Positions 55,808 through 64,000 of a stretch of 64,000 nucleotides of DNA are shown here, piece by piece. The stretch covers positions 1 through 64,000 of the forward strand of contig NZ_MKIR01000024.1 of NCBI RefSeq assembly GCF_001832905.1, given 5' to 3'. Source of the stretch: Floricoccus tropicus. GTDB lineage: Bacteria; Bacillota; Bacilli; Lactobacillales; Streptococcaceae. Below the pieces are notes generated by a model. That model was not told the origin of the DNA, searched no databases, and saw only the letters and a list, made by a program, of their open reading frames with translations. Positions within the stretch are counted from its first letter, which is position 1. Every line of letters starts with the position of its first letter. A program made the translations under genes and the position numbers.

Positions 55808-56083
55808 TAACAAATTCACAATATAATACAACATTGAAGAGAAGAGTAGACTTGTAGATGAGTTAAAAGAGAGCCCGAATGGTGAGAGCGGGTACTTATT
55901 GAACAGTTGAAGATGAGCTCTGAGTTTCCATTTTGTTTACGCAATTTGGACGGTTACCCCGTTAATGGTCATGTCTTATTAGAGACAAGGAGGCATAGTA
56001 TTTTACTATGTAAATTAGGGTGGTAACACGATATGATCGTCCCTTTGTTGGTTTTTCTGACAAAGAGGCGATTTTTTATTACA
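55808..56083 (+). promoter_or_regulatory. T-box riboswitch leader
   Basis: The leader carries the T-box sequence AGGGTGGTAACACG (about 56017-56030) and a terminator (ATCGTC and ACAAAG-GGCGAT arms, then TTTTTT). A stem I region at about 55833-55930 has AGTAGA and GAGAGCCCG-type elements. The side opposite the specifier loop reads TTGAAGATGAGCTCT, so the specifier is either ATG (Met) or GAT (Asp). The base of the T-box bulge that pairs with the tRNA discriminator is T, demanding A73. Met tRNA has A73 and Asp tRNA has G73, so Met is favoured. Uncharged tRNA would permit read-through into the ABC importer. Confidence 0.9.
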
Positions 56084-56118
56084 AATTTGTGTCGTTATAT
56101 TTTATTAAGGAGTAAAAA

Positions 56119-56778
56119 ATGGATTTCAAAGTTATTCAAGATAACATTCCTTTATTTATTGAAGGTATGAAGACAACATTATTTTTAGGCTTCACAGGAA
56201 TCCTATTGTCTATAATAATAGGATTTATTTGCGCACTATCTCGGTACTTTAAGATCCCATTTATTTCAAAATTGGTATCAATATATACTGAACTTGCGAG
56301 AAATACACCTTTATTAATCCAAATATTTTTTCTCTACTATGGTCTGCCAAAAGCTGGTATTCCAATAGGGAAAAATACAGCAGCTATTGTTGGTTTAACA
56401 TTTTTAGGAGCAGCATATATTGCTGAGTCTTTTCTTTCAGGATTCAATAGTGTCCCGCAAGTGCAAGTTGAATCAGCAAAATCCATTGGCTTTAATAGAT
56501 TGCTTCTGACTAGAGAAGTTATTCTTCCTCAAGGACTTCCAATCGCAATTCCTAGTTTAGGGGCGAATTGTATTTTTTTACTTAAGGAGACCTCTGTATT
56601 TTCAGCTATTTCTATTATGGATTTGACAAATACAGCTAAAGATTTGATTGGAATGTATTATATGACCCGTGAATTTTTATTCATGCTTGTAGTAAGCTAT
56701 GCAGTGATTATTATACCGATGATTTGGATAATAAATTTCATAGAAAGGAGGGTTCAGTATGCAGTTAACAGGATATAG
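56119..56778 (+). CDS. Polar amino-acid ABC permease, first subunit
   Basis: 219 residues with about five membrane segments. HisM/GlnP-type permease: TTLFLGFTGILLSIIIGFIC at the start, YTELARNTPLLIQIFFLYYG, and the EAA loop QVQVESAKSIGFNRLLLTRE. It forms a heterodimer with the next gene's product, which it overlaps by 20 bases. AAGGAG lies eight bases before the ATG. It is the first gene behind the T-box leader. Confidence 0.88.
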   Translation: MDFKVIQDNIPLFIEGMKTTLFLGFTGILLSIIIGFICALSRYFKIPFISKLVSIYTELARNTPLLIQIFFLYYGLPKAGIPIGKNTAAIVGLTFLGAAYIAESFLSGFNSVPQVQVESAKSIGFNRLLLTREVILPQGLPIAIPSLGANCIFLLKETSVFSAISIMDLTNTAKDLIGMYYMTREFLFMLVVSYAVIIIPMIWIINFIERRVQYAVNRI

Positions 56779-57433
56779 AGTTTTATTTGAAGGTAATAAT
56801 TTTCAAAGACTTATGTCAGCAGTTGGACAGGTAATAAGTCTATCCCTAATCTCTCTACTTATAGGGTTAACGCTAGGTATAATAATAGGAATAGTTAGAA
56901 CCAGTGGAAATAAGATAGTAAATTTTATATTTAAAATTTATTTGGAAGTTTTTCGGATAGTTCCATTGTTAGTGTTGCTATTTGTCTTTTACTATATTTT
57001 ACCTGAATCATTCAATCATGAAGTCGATAATCGACAGGTTGCTATTTTAGTTTTTGTATTATGGATATCAGCCGAAATGAGTGATTTGGTGAGAAGTGGG
57101 ATTAAAAGTGTTCCACAAAGTCAGGTAGACATAGGTAAATCCATTGGTTTTTCAAAATTTCAATTATATTATTACGTACTGATACCTCAAGCATTACGTG
57201 CCATTCTTCCCAGCGTAATCAATCTATCCACGCGCGTCATCAAGACTACTAGTCTCCTCATGATGATTGGTGTTACAGAACTTATGCGAGTTGGAACACA
57301 GATAATAGAAAATTATGTCGTTAGTGAACCTACAGCTAGCTTATGGGTCTATGGATTTATCTTTTTCTTATATTTTATTTTGTGTTACCCACTTAGCAAA
57401 TTAGCTCAATATGTACAAAGAAAGGCAATATAA
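56759..57433 (+). CDS. Polar amino-acid ABC permease, second subunit
   Basis: 224 residues with about five membrane segments. It has the same family features: LISLLIGLTLGIIIGIVRTS, YLEVFRIVPLLVLLFVFYYI, and the EAA loop QSQVDIGKSIGFSKFQLYYY. GGAGGGT precedes the ATG inside the first permease gene. The stop is followed after one base by the ATPase ATG, so all subunits are translationally linked. Confidence 0.88.
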   Translation: MQLTGYRVLFEGNNFQRLMSAVGQVISLSLISLLIGLTLGIIIGIVRTSGNKIVNFIFKIYLEVFRIVPLLVLLFVFYYILPESFNHEVDNRQVAILVFVLWISAEMSDLVRSGIKSVPQSQVDIGKSIGFSKFQLYYYVLIPQALRAILPSVINLSTRVIKTTSLLMMIGVTELMRVGTQIIENYVVSEPTASLWVYGFIFFLYFILCYPLSKLAQYVQRKAI

Positions 57434-57434
57434 A

Positions 57435-58181
57435 ATGACAGATACAATTTTAAAAGTAGAAAATTTATATAAATCATTTGATAAAAAAGAAATATTAAAA
57501 GATATCGATTTTTCTATCGAAAAAGGTCAGGTGGTTGCTTTATTGGGACCATCAGGTAGTGGTAAAAGTACCCTTCTCAGATGTTTGAATGGTTTAGAAA
57601 ATATTGATTCAGGTTCTATCTTTTTTGAAGGAGAGAATGTTGACCTTAAAGAAAAAACTTGGGAAAAACTTAGACCAGAAATTGGTATGGTATTTCAATC
57701 CTATGATCTATTCCCAAATAAGACAGTTTTAGAAAATCTACTAATAGGTCCAGTTAAGGTTCAAAAGAGGAATAAATCTGACGTGGAAAGAAATGCACTC
57801 AAGTGGCTTGAAAGAGTAGGACTTAAGGATAAATCAGATTCATATCCTAATCAATTATCAGGTGGTCAAAAACAAAGAGTAGCAATAGTTAGAAGCCTTT
57901 GTATGGAACCAAAACTAATGCTTTTTGATGAAGTAACAGCTTCATTGGATCCGGAAATGGTTAAGGAAGTGTTGGAACTAATATTAGAATTAGCAAAAAC
58001 TGATAAAACATTATTAATCGTTACTCATGAAATGAGCTTTGCTCATAAAGTTAGTGATAGAGTGATATTTATGGCAGATGGTGAAATTATTGAATCATCC
58101 TCAACAAGTAAATTTTTTAAAAATCCTAAAACACAGCGTGCCCAAGATTTTTTACAGAGTCTTGATTACATAAATTTATAG
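57435..58181 (+). CDS. Polar amino-acid ABC ATPase
   Basis: 248 residues. Walker A GPSGSGKST is near 37-45, the Q-loop in VFQSYDLFPNKTVLEN, the signature LSGGQKQRVAIVRSL near 139, and Walker B LMLFDEVTASLDPE near 162. The Asp-Glu-Val in Walker B (DEVTASLD, where DEPTSALD is usual) is as in several GlnQ-like proteins. The start at 57435 is chosen for AAAGG ten bases upstream; an earlier ATG at 57411 lies in the permease gene. Confidence 0.9.
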   Translation: MTDTILKVENLYKSFDKKEILKDIDFSIEKGQVVALLGPSGSGKSTLLRCLNGLENIDSGSIFFEGENVDLKEKTWEKLRPEIGMVFQSYDLFPNKTVLENLLIGPVKVQKRNKSDVERNALKWLERVGLKDKSDSYPNQLSGGQKQRVAIVRSLCMEPKLMLFDEVTASLDPEMVKEVLELILELAKTDKTLLIVTHEMSFAHKVSDRVIFMADGEIIESSSTSKFFKNPKTQRAQDFLQSLDYINL

Positions 58182-58201
58182 AAAAGAAAGAGGAAAGAGA
58201 A

Positions 58202-59059
58202 ATGAAAAAGAAATTTGGAGCAATTATTTTATCTTTAGTAGCAATTTTACTTATTTTGACAGGTTGTGGGTCAACATCATCAGCTAAAAACGAGAAAAAA
58301 GATGATAAGAATCCTTCATCGGTAGAAGCCATAAAGGAACGTGGTAAACTTAAGGTTGCAGTATTTGGAGATTTATCTCCTTATGGTTATGTTGATAGTT
58401 CAGGTAAGAATCAAGGATACGACGTCTATCTAGCTAAGAGATTAGCAAAGGATCTTTTAGGAGATGAAAATAAGATTGAGTTTGTCGTTGTGAATGCTGA
58501 GGAGCGCGTGGATGCACTTAAATCAAATAAAGTTGATATTGTTCTAGCCAACTTTACTAAGACTGCTGACCGTGAGAAGGTAGTTGATTTTGCTAGTCCA
58601 TATATGAAAGTAGGTATTGGTGTAGTATCGCCAAAATCAGCAGCCATCACAGATGCTAAACAACTAGATGGAAAGAAACTTATTGTCACTAAAGGTACAA
58701 CATCTGAAATCTTTTTCAGTAAGGAATACCCATCAATTAATCTAGAAAAATATGAATCAAAGACTCAGCAGTTTCAAGCTTTAACAGATGGACGAGCTGA
58801 TGCACTTGCTGACGATAATTCATACTTGTATGCTTGGGTAAAAGAAAATCCAAATTTTGAAGTTGGAATTAAAGAAATTGGTGAAGTATCAACAATTAAT
58901 CCAGGTATCAAAAAAGGAAATGAATCACTTTTAAAATGGGTAAATGAAGAAATTGAAAAATTAAATAAAGAAAAATTCTTTGAAAAAGATTACGATGAAA
59001 CATTGAAACCATTCTTTGGATCAGAAATTAAAGCATCAGATATTATAATTACCGACTAG
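58202..59059 (+). CDS. Amino-acid-binding lipoprotein of the T-box importer
   Basis: 285 residues. A typical lipoprotein signal ends in the lipobox LTGC with Cys22. The mature part is an SBP family 3 domain: IKERGKLKVAVFGDLSPYGY, GYDVYLAKRLAKDL, NFTKTADREKVVDFASPYMK and GKKLIVTKGTTSEIFF, with DALADDNSYLYAW near the end. The family binds polar or sulphur amino acids. The T-box in the leader is the best clue to ligand (Met favoured). GAGGAAAGAGA precedes the ATG. A parS-like site lies four bases after the stop. Confidence 0.9.
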   Translation: MKKKFGAIILSLVAILLILTGCGSTSSAKNEKKDDKNPSSVEAIKERGKLKVAVFGDLSPYGYVDSSGKNQGYDVYLAKRLAKDLLGDENKIEFVVVNAEERVDALKSNKVDIVLANFTKTADREKVVDFASPYMKVGIGVVSPKSAAITDAKQLDGKKLIVTKGTTSEIFFSKEYPSINLEKYESKTQQFQALTDGRADALADDNSYLYAWVKENPNFEVGIKEIGEVSTINPGIKKGNESLLKWVNEEIEKLNKEKFFEKDYDETLKPFFGSEIKASDIIITD

Positions 59060-59062
59060 TAA

Positions 59063-59078
59063 TGTTTCATGTGAAACG
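59063..59078. promoter_or_regulatory. parS: parS-like site after the lipoprotein gene
   Basis: TGTTTCATGTGAAACG matches the parS consensus at 14 of 16 positions, with mismatches at the central C and the last base. It lies in non-coding DNA about 37 kb right of the origin. Confidence 0.65.
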
Positions 59079-59107
59079 TCTAAATTTATAATTAACTGTA
59101 TGAAAAA

Positions 59108-59146
59108 AGCAGTTTGGATTTTATTCCAAGCTGCTATTTTCTTTTT
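59108..59146. terminator. Bidirectional terminator between importer and YitT genes
   Basis: AGCAGTTTGGA pairs with TTCCAAGCTGCT (one G-U pair) around a short T-rich loop, with T runs on both strands. The convergent yitT-type gene ends inside its right flank. Confidence 0.75.
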
Positions 59147-60024
59147 AAAATACTTTTTTTCTCTTTAACTTCATAAGTAAAACCACTTCCAACTATTTCA
59201 TGGACATTGATAACTGAAATAAAGGCATTTGGATCAATTTCTGCAGTTAATTGTTTTACAGCCAATACTTCTTGTGGATTAAGAACTACATATATAATTT
59301 TTTTCTTATCACCAGAGTATGCGCCTTCTCCGTTAAGATATGTTGCTCCTCGATCAATTTCTGCAACAATTTTTTGAGTTATTTCATCGTGTTTATCAGA
59401 AATAATAAGCATACCACGGACAGTGTATCCACCAGTTTCGACAAGTCCTACAACATTTGAAAATACAAAGCTTGCAATTAATGTATACATCATATGTCTG
59501 ATATCAATATATGAAAGACTTGCTAATAGAACGATAGAGTCAATAATTAGTAAGGTTTTACCTAGTTGAGCACCACGTTTAACTTCAAAAATCTTAGCGA
59601 CGATATCTCCTCCACCAGATGTACCCCCATAACGGAATATTAATCCGCTACCTACACCAGCAAAGATTCCAGCAAGAAGTGCTGCAATAAGAAAGTCATT
59701 ATCTATGTTAATAGTGAAGTTCACTCTTTGAAATAGATAGATGAAGAATGACATGGTTAAAGTACCGTAGACTGTATAAAATAGTGCTTTTTTCCCACCA
59801 AGATATTTGTATCCCATTATAAATAAAGGGATATTAATAATAACTTGCGAATAAGATGGATCTATGTGAAATAGGTTATACAAAATTAATGTAATACCAG
59901 CTAGACCACCTTCAGCAAGGTGATTTGCCATATTGAAGTTAACGAATCCAAAGGCATAGATAGCAGCACCAAGTGCAATCATGAAAAGATTGACCGGGTT
60001 AAAAATAGATTCATTTTTTTTCAT
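59134..60024 (-). CDS. YitT-family membrane protein (paralogue 1)
   Basis: 296 residues. About six membrane segments (about 15-200) of the YitT/DUF161 type contain the duplicated glycine motif GSGLIFRYGGTSGGGDIVAK. A cytoplasmic DUF2179 domain follows (about 215-285, with ATYLNGEGAYSGDKKKIIYV). The start is ATG 60024, with AAGGGAAA upstream. A close relative lies 40 bases upstream on the same strand (60065-60961). The family's transported substrate is not established. Confidence 0.85.
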   Translation of the reverse strand: MKKNESIFNPVNLFMIALGAAIYAFGFVNFNMANHLAEGGLAGITLILYNLFHIDPSYSQVIINIPLFIMGYKYLGGKKALFYTVYGTLTMSFFIYLFQRVNFTINIDNDFLIAALLAGIFAGVGSGLIFRYGGTSGGGDIVAKIFEVKRGAQLGKTLLIIDSIVLLASLSYIDIRHMMYTLIASFVFSNVVGLVETGGYTVRGMLIISDKHDEITQKIVAEIDRGATYLNGEGAYSGDKKKIIYVVLNPQEVLAVKQLTAEIDPNAFISVINVHEIVGSGFTYEVKEKKSILKRK

Positions 60025-60064
60025 ATAAATAAGATTTTCCCTTTATAAATTAATATTTAGATGA

Positions 60065-60961
60065 TTAATCATCTACGAAGTTTCCAAGAATTTTAACATT
60101 TTCGGAGATTGAAACAAAGGCCTTGTCATCAACTTTTTTCATAATGGCCTTGAAAAAAGAAAATTCAGCCCGTGTAATTATAGTAATTAAAACTGTTGTT
60201 TTATCATGTGTATATGCACCTTCAGCATCATTAATGATAGTTACTCCACGATGAAGTTTTTCTTGAATAGCCTTACAAACTTCAGGAGCTTTTTTAGTAA
60301 CAATCATAACCTGCATTCTCTTTTGCTTAGTATAGACGGCATCTGTAACACGACTTGATACAAAAATTGTTAGTAGTGAATAAAACATGTACTTCCAACC
60401 AAAGAGGATACCTGTAATCAAGACTATGACGGTGTTAAACATTAATGAAATGAAACCAACATTTCTTCCTGTTTTTTTTCTAATAGAAATACTGACAATG
60501 TCAGTACCTCCACTAGATATTCCGTTACGGAGTCCATAACCAATCCCTGTTCCCATAGTAAGACCACCAAAAATAGCATTGATGATAGGATCTGTGGTAA
60601 GTGTAACCTCTGGAACAAGTTGGATAAAGATTGAACTAAGAGTTACAGTCAGGATGGTATAAATTGTAAACTTATGACCAATCTTATACCAAGCAAGAAC
60701 AAAAAGAGGGAGATTAAGTGCATATAAGGTTACAGATACAGGGATAGTATACCCCAACCAATTATGACTTAATGTAGTTAAGATTTGTGCTAAACCTGTA
60801 ATACCACTTGAATAGATATGACCAGGCTGAAAGAAAAAGTTGATAGCAACACTTGATAGTATGGCATAAACTACTGCAGCAGAGAACCGTTCAGTAAACT
60901 GCTCCATTGCAGTAGCTTTTTTCATAGTATCTTCAGGGGATTTTTTGAAGGTGAATTTCAT
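60065..60961 (-). CDS. YitT-family membrane protein (paralogue 2)
   Basis: 298 residues. It has the same architecture as the gene at 59134: about six membrane segments with GTGIGYGLRNGISSGGTDIV and a C-terminal DUF2179 domain (VTIINDAEGAYTHDKTTVL). The N-terminus is about 15 residues longer. It lies five bases after the aspS stop, so it is probably co-transcribed with hisS-aspS. Sequence divergence from its neighbour is considerable, indicating an old duplication. Function unknown. Confidence 0.85.
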   Translation of the reverse strand: MKFTFKKSPEDTMKKATAMEQFTERFSAAVVYAILSSVAINFFFQPGHIYSSGITGLAQILTTLSHNWLGYTIPVSVTLYALNLPLFVLAWYKIGHKFTIYTILTVTLSSIFIQLVPEVTLTTDPIINAIFGGLTMGTGIGYGLRNGISSGGTDIVSISIRKKTGRNVGFISLMFNTVIVLITGILFGWKYMFYSLLTIFVSSRVTDAVYTKQKRMQVMIVTKKAPEVCKAIQEKLHRGVTIINDAEGAYTHDKTTVLITIITRAEFSFFKAIMKKVDDKAFVSISENVKILGNFVDD

Positions 60962-60966
60962 AGTAT

Positions 60967-62721
60967 TTAGTCTTTATTCTTTTCCTCAACTGAAAGGCTT
61001 AATTCAGCAAGCTGTTTGTCAGAAACTAGGCTAGGAGCTTCTGTCATTGGGTCAGTCGCTTTATTATTTTTAGGGAAGGCGATAACTTCACGAATATTAT
61101 CTTTTTTAGCTAGAAGCATAGCAAATCTATCAAGACCAAGAGCTAGTCCTCCGTGTGGTGGGAAACCATATTCAAGAGCTTCTAAAAGGAATCCAAATTG
61201 ATCTTTTGCTTCATCGGCAGTAAATCCAAGAGCTGTAAACATTCTTTCTTGTAATTCACGTTTGTTGATACGTAGGCTACCACCACCAAGTTCATAACCA
61301 TTCAATACGATATCATAAGCAACTGCACGTACTTTTTCAAGATCTGATTCAAGATAGTGTGCTGTGTCTTCTGTTGGAAGTGTAAATGGGTGGTGAGCTG
61401 ACATGTAGCGACCTTCTTCTTCGCTATATTCAAACATTGGCCAGTCGATAATCCATAGGAAATTGAATTTGTCGTTATCAATTAGGTCAAGTTCTTTAGC
61501 TAGACGACCTCTAAGGGCACCTAAAGTAGTATTGGCAACATCTAACTCATCAGCTACAAATAAAATTAAATCTCCATTTTCAGCAGATAATTCTTCTAAG
61601 AAATCAGCTGTTTTATCTGTTAGGAATTTAGCGATTGGACCAGTTAATTGATCGTTATCAACTTTTACCCATGCAAGACCTTTTGCACCGAAATCTTTGG
61701 CAAAATCAGTAAGCTTGTCAATATCTTTACGTGAATATTTGTCAGCAGCACCTTTTGCAACGATTGCTTTTACAACTGGAGCTTCTGCAAATACTTTGAA
61801 ATCAACTGTTTTTGCAAGTTCTGTCAAGTCTTGTAACTTCATTTCATAGCGTGTATCAGGCTTATCATTACCATAGAAGTTCATAGCGTCATTATAAGCC
61901 ATACGTGGGAAAGGAAGGGTAACATCAACATTAAGAGTTTCCTTCATTACCTTAGCAAGTAAACCTTCAGTGATATCTTGAATTTCTTGTTCAGATAAGA
62001 AAGAAGTTTCAAGGTCGACTTGTGTAAACTCAGGTTGACGGTCTCCACGTAAATCTTCATCACGGAAACATTTAACGATTTGATAATAGCGGTCAAAGCC
62101 AGCATTCATTAAAAGTTGTTTTGTTAACTGCGGACTTTGTGGTAGAGCATAGAAATGACCTTCAGAGATACGACTTGGTACAAGATAGTCACGTGCGCCT
62201 TCTGGTGTTGATTTAGTAAGTACTGGTGTTTCAACATCAATAAAGTTTAAATCATCAAGATAGTGTCTGATTGATTTTGTGATTTGATGACGAAGTTTGA
62301 AGTTCTTAAGCATTTCAGGACGACGAAGGTCAAGGTAACGATATTTAAGACGAGTGTCGTCATTCACAGTTACATCATCTTTAATCTCAAATGGAGTAGT
62401 TTTAGCAGTATTTAGAATAGTTAATTCATTTACGGCAAGTTCTACTTGTCCAGTTGGGATATTGTTATTTGCTGATGCGCGTTCAACTACCTCACCTGTA
62501 ACTTCAATAACATATTCATTTCTTAAAGATTCGGCATCTTTCATCAAGTCTTCTGATACATTTTCAGGATTGATAACCAATTGCATGATACCTTCACGGT
62601 CACGTAAATCAATAAATATTAGTCCACCAAGGTCACGACGACGCCCAACCCATCCTTTAAGAGTGATAGTTTGACCAATATTTTCGCTTCTTACATCACC
62701 TGCATACATAGTTCTTTTCAT
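60967..62721 (-). CDS. aspS: Aspartyl-tRNA synthetase
   Basis: 584 residues, bacterial length. The N-terminal OB-fold anticodon-binding domain contains [20 protein letters not shown]. The class II core has motif 2 ([20 protein letters not shown]), a GAD insertion domain (about 290-420) and motif 3 ([13 protein letters not shown]). The start ATG overlaps the hisS stop by one base (TAATG), with GGAG inside hisS. It charges tRNA-Asp. The hisS-aspS pair is standard in Lactobacillales. It is read against the direction of replication here. Confidence 0.97.
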   Translation of the reverse strand: MKRTMYAGDVRSENIGQTITLKGWVGRRRDLGGLIFIDLRDREGIMQLVINPENVSEDLMKDAESLRNEYVIEVTGEVVERASANNNIPTGQVELAVNELTILNTAKTTPFEIKDDVTVNDDTRLKYRYLDLRRPEMLKNFKLRHQITKSIRHYLDDLNFIDVETPVLTKSTPEGARDYLVPSRISEGHFYALPQSPQLTKQLLMNAGFDRYYQIVKCFRDEDLRGDRQPEFTQVDLETSFLSEQEIQDITEGLLAKVMKETLNVDVTLPFPRMAYNDAMNFYGNDKPDTRYEMKLQDLTELAKTVDFKVFAEAPVVKAIVAKGAADKYSRKDIDKLTDFAKDFGAKGLAWVKVDNDQLTGPIAKFLTDKTADFLEELSAENGDLILFVADELDVANTTLGALRGRLAKELDLIDNDKFNFLWIIDWPMFEYSEEEGRYMSAHHPFTLPTEDTAHYLESDLEKVRAVAYDIVLNGYELGGGSLRINKRELQERMFTALGFTADEAKDQFGFLLEALEYGFPPHGGLALGLDRFAMLLAKKDNIREVIAFPKNNKATDPMTEAPSLVSDKQLAELSLSVEEKNKD

Positions 62722-64000
62722 TATAAAATCTCCTCTAATAATTCATCAAAAATTGGGTTAAAATCTTCATATACATTTTCAAGTGTCGTAGTAACTTCTC
62801 TACGATTTTCATTATTTTTAACTATAATATTACCCGTAGTTACTTCTTCTTCCCCTAAAGTGATAATAAGCTTAGCATCATATGCTTCAGCAGACTTGAA
62901 TTGGGCTTTAATTTTACGCCCCAGATAATCACGGTCAGCAACAAAACCTTGTTCACGTAAACTTTGAACAACCTTTAATGCTGGGTAATTTGCTTCATCA
63001 CCTAGAACCACAACATAAACATCAAGAGAATTAGCAGTTGGTATTTCGATACCTTGTTCTTCCATAACTAGAAGAAGTCTTTCGATACCCATTCCAAAAC
63101 CAAAACCTGGAGTAAATGGTCCACCAAAATATTCAACGAGACCATCATAACGACCACCAGCACAGATTGTTAACTCCGATCCTTTAACATCAATCATAAA
63201 TTCGAAGATTGTGTCATTGTAATAATCAAGACCACGAACCATATTGTGATCAATTGTATATTCAATATTAAGAGCATCAAGCATTGAACGTACTTGATTA
63301 AAATGATCAAGACTCGCTTCAGTTAAATAATCTAGGACTTTTGGCGCCTCAAGCACGATTTCTTTATCTCTTTTATCTTTACTGTCAAGTATTCGTAAAG
63401 GATTTTCGGTCAGTCTGCGTTTGCTATCATCAGACAATTCTTCTGCATAAGGAGTCAGATAGTCAACCAGTGCTTGACGGTATGCAGCACGACTTTCTTT
63501 GTCACCTAGGCTGTTAAGGTGAAGGCTTACACCCTCTATACCAAGTTGTTCAAAGAATGCTTGAGCCATAGCAATTGTTTCAACGTCAGTAGCTGGATTT
63601 TTTGATCCAAAACACTCTACTCCGATTTGGTGGAATTGACGCATGCGTCCTGCTTGAGGACGCTCATAGCGAAACATTGGTTCAGTATAATAAAGTTTAA
63701 CTGGCTTTTGAACCTCGGGTGCAAACATTTTGTTTTCAACGTAAGAACGGACAACTGGAGCAGTACCTTCTGGGCGAAGTGTTATATGGCGTTCACCTTT
63801 ATCGTAGAAGTCATACATTTCTTTTGTTACGATATCACTGGTATCACCAACAGAACGACTAAATACTTCATAGTGTTCGAAGATTGGAGTACGGATTTCC
63901 TTATAGTTATAGCTTGAAAAAACAAGATTGGCTGTTTCTTCAATGAATTGCCATTTGTTACTTTCAGTAGGGAGTATATCATTTGTCCCTTTTGGTTTTT
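62721..64000 (-). CDS. hisS: Histidyl-tRNA synthetase, 5' end outside the window
   Basis: The reading frame continues to the right edge. The first visible codons give [19 protein letters not shown], which in complete proteins begins a few residues after Met, so only about three or four residues are missing. Class II motif 2 is [20 protein letters not shown], the HisA-type motifs are [14 protein letters not shown] and [15 protein letters not shown], and motif 3 is [16 protein letters not shown]. The anticodon-binding domain closes the protein. It is upstream of and coupled to aspS. Confidence 0.96.
   Translation of the reverse strand, partial: KPKGTNDILPTESNKWQFIEETANLVFSSYNYKEIRTPIFEHYEVFSRSVGDTSDIVTKEMYDFYDKGERHITLRPEGTAPVVRSYVENKMFAPEVQKPVKLYYTEPMFRYERPQAGRMRQFHQIGVECFGSKNPATDVETIAMAQAFFEQLGIEGVSLHLNSLGDKESRAAYRQALVDYLTPYAEELSDDSKRRLTENPLRILDSKDKRDKEIVLEAPKVLDYLTEASLDHFNQVRSMLDALNIEYTIDHNMVRGLDYYNDTIFEFMIDVKGSELTICAGGRYDGLVEYFGGPFTPGFGFGMGIERLLLVMEEQGIEIPTANSLDVYVVVLGDEANYPALKVVQSLREQGFVADRDYLGRKIKAQFKSAEAYDAKLIITLGEEEVTTGNIIVKNNENRREVTTTLENVYEDFNPIFDELLEEIL

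Overview
The window is the chromosomal replication-origin region of a low-GC Firmicute of the order Lactobacillales, most likely a member of Streptococcaceae near Lactococcus or Floricoccus. The evidence is gene content and order. The run rlmH-htrA-parB-dnaA-dnaN is a streptococcal/lactococcal origin arrangement. parB has no parA beside it. The recombination nuclease is the RexB/RexA type. The run mfd / flippase // S4 (RqcP) - divIC - S1 - tilS - hpt - ftsH is the conserved Firmicute block right of the origin. Species assignment is inference.

Left part (1-12.3 kb). A promoter points off the left edge. It is followed by a secreted LysM protein, an EgtUV/ChoQS-type compatible-solute/ergothioneine-class ABC importer with a co-transcribed P-loop kinase, and a decaying accessory stretch. 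That stretch holds an AAA ATPase gene broken by one nonsense codon, an ABC-2 exporter, an acyltransferase-3 membrane protein, a membrane-linked XRE regulator, a methyltransferase pseudogene with three lesions, and an ABC exporter half-transporter.

12.3-17.9 kb, minus strand. A promoter-tRNA(6)-5S rRNA-tRNA(7)-terminator array contains a nearly perfect tandem duplication and no 16S or 23S gene. It is followed by an AbrB/DUF998-like membrane protein, guaB, a YoaK/DUF1275 protein and rlmH.

Origin (17.9-22.2 kb). DnaA boxes lie in the rlmH-htrA, parB-dnaA and dnaA-dnaN gaps. The last gap has a textbook DnaA-box/DnaA-trio/AT-rich unwinding element. Three parS-like sites (19.4, 37.3 and 59.1 kb) are present. 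One abuts the apparent parB promoter, whose predicted transcript would be leaderless.

Right arm (22-59 kb). dnaN, rexB, rexA, a DUF951 gene, ychF, pth, mfd and a MurJ/YabM-type flippase are followed by an insertion of about 11.5 kb. The insertion holds two tandem XRE-membrane regulators, an LPKTG-anchored 5'-nucleotidase with GA-like modules, and an opp operon with two tandem OppA paralogues that lack a lipobox cysteine. The conserved block then resumes with rqcP, divIC, an S1 gene, tilS, hpt and ftsH. Next come an APC amino-acid permease and a T-box-controlled polar amino-acid ABC importer. The T-box specifier and discriminator-pairing base favour methionine over aspartate.

Right end (59-64 kb), minus strand. 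Two YitT-family membrane proteins, aspS and a hisS that runs off the edge.
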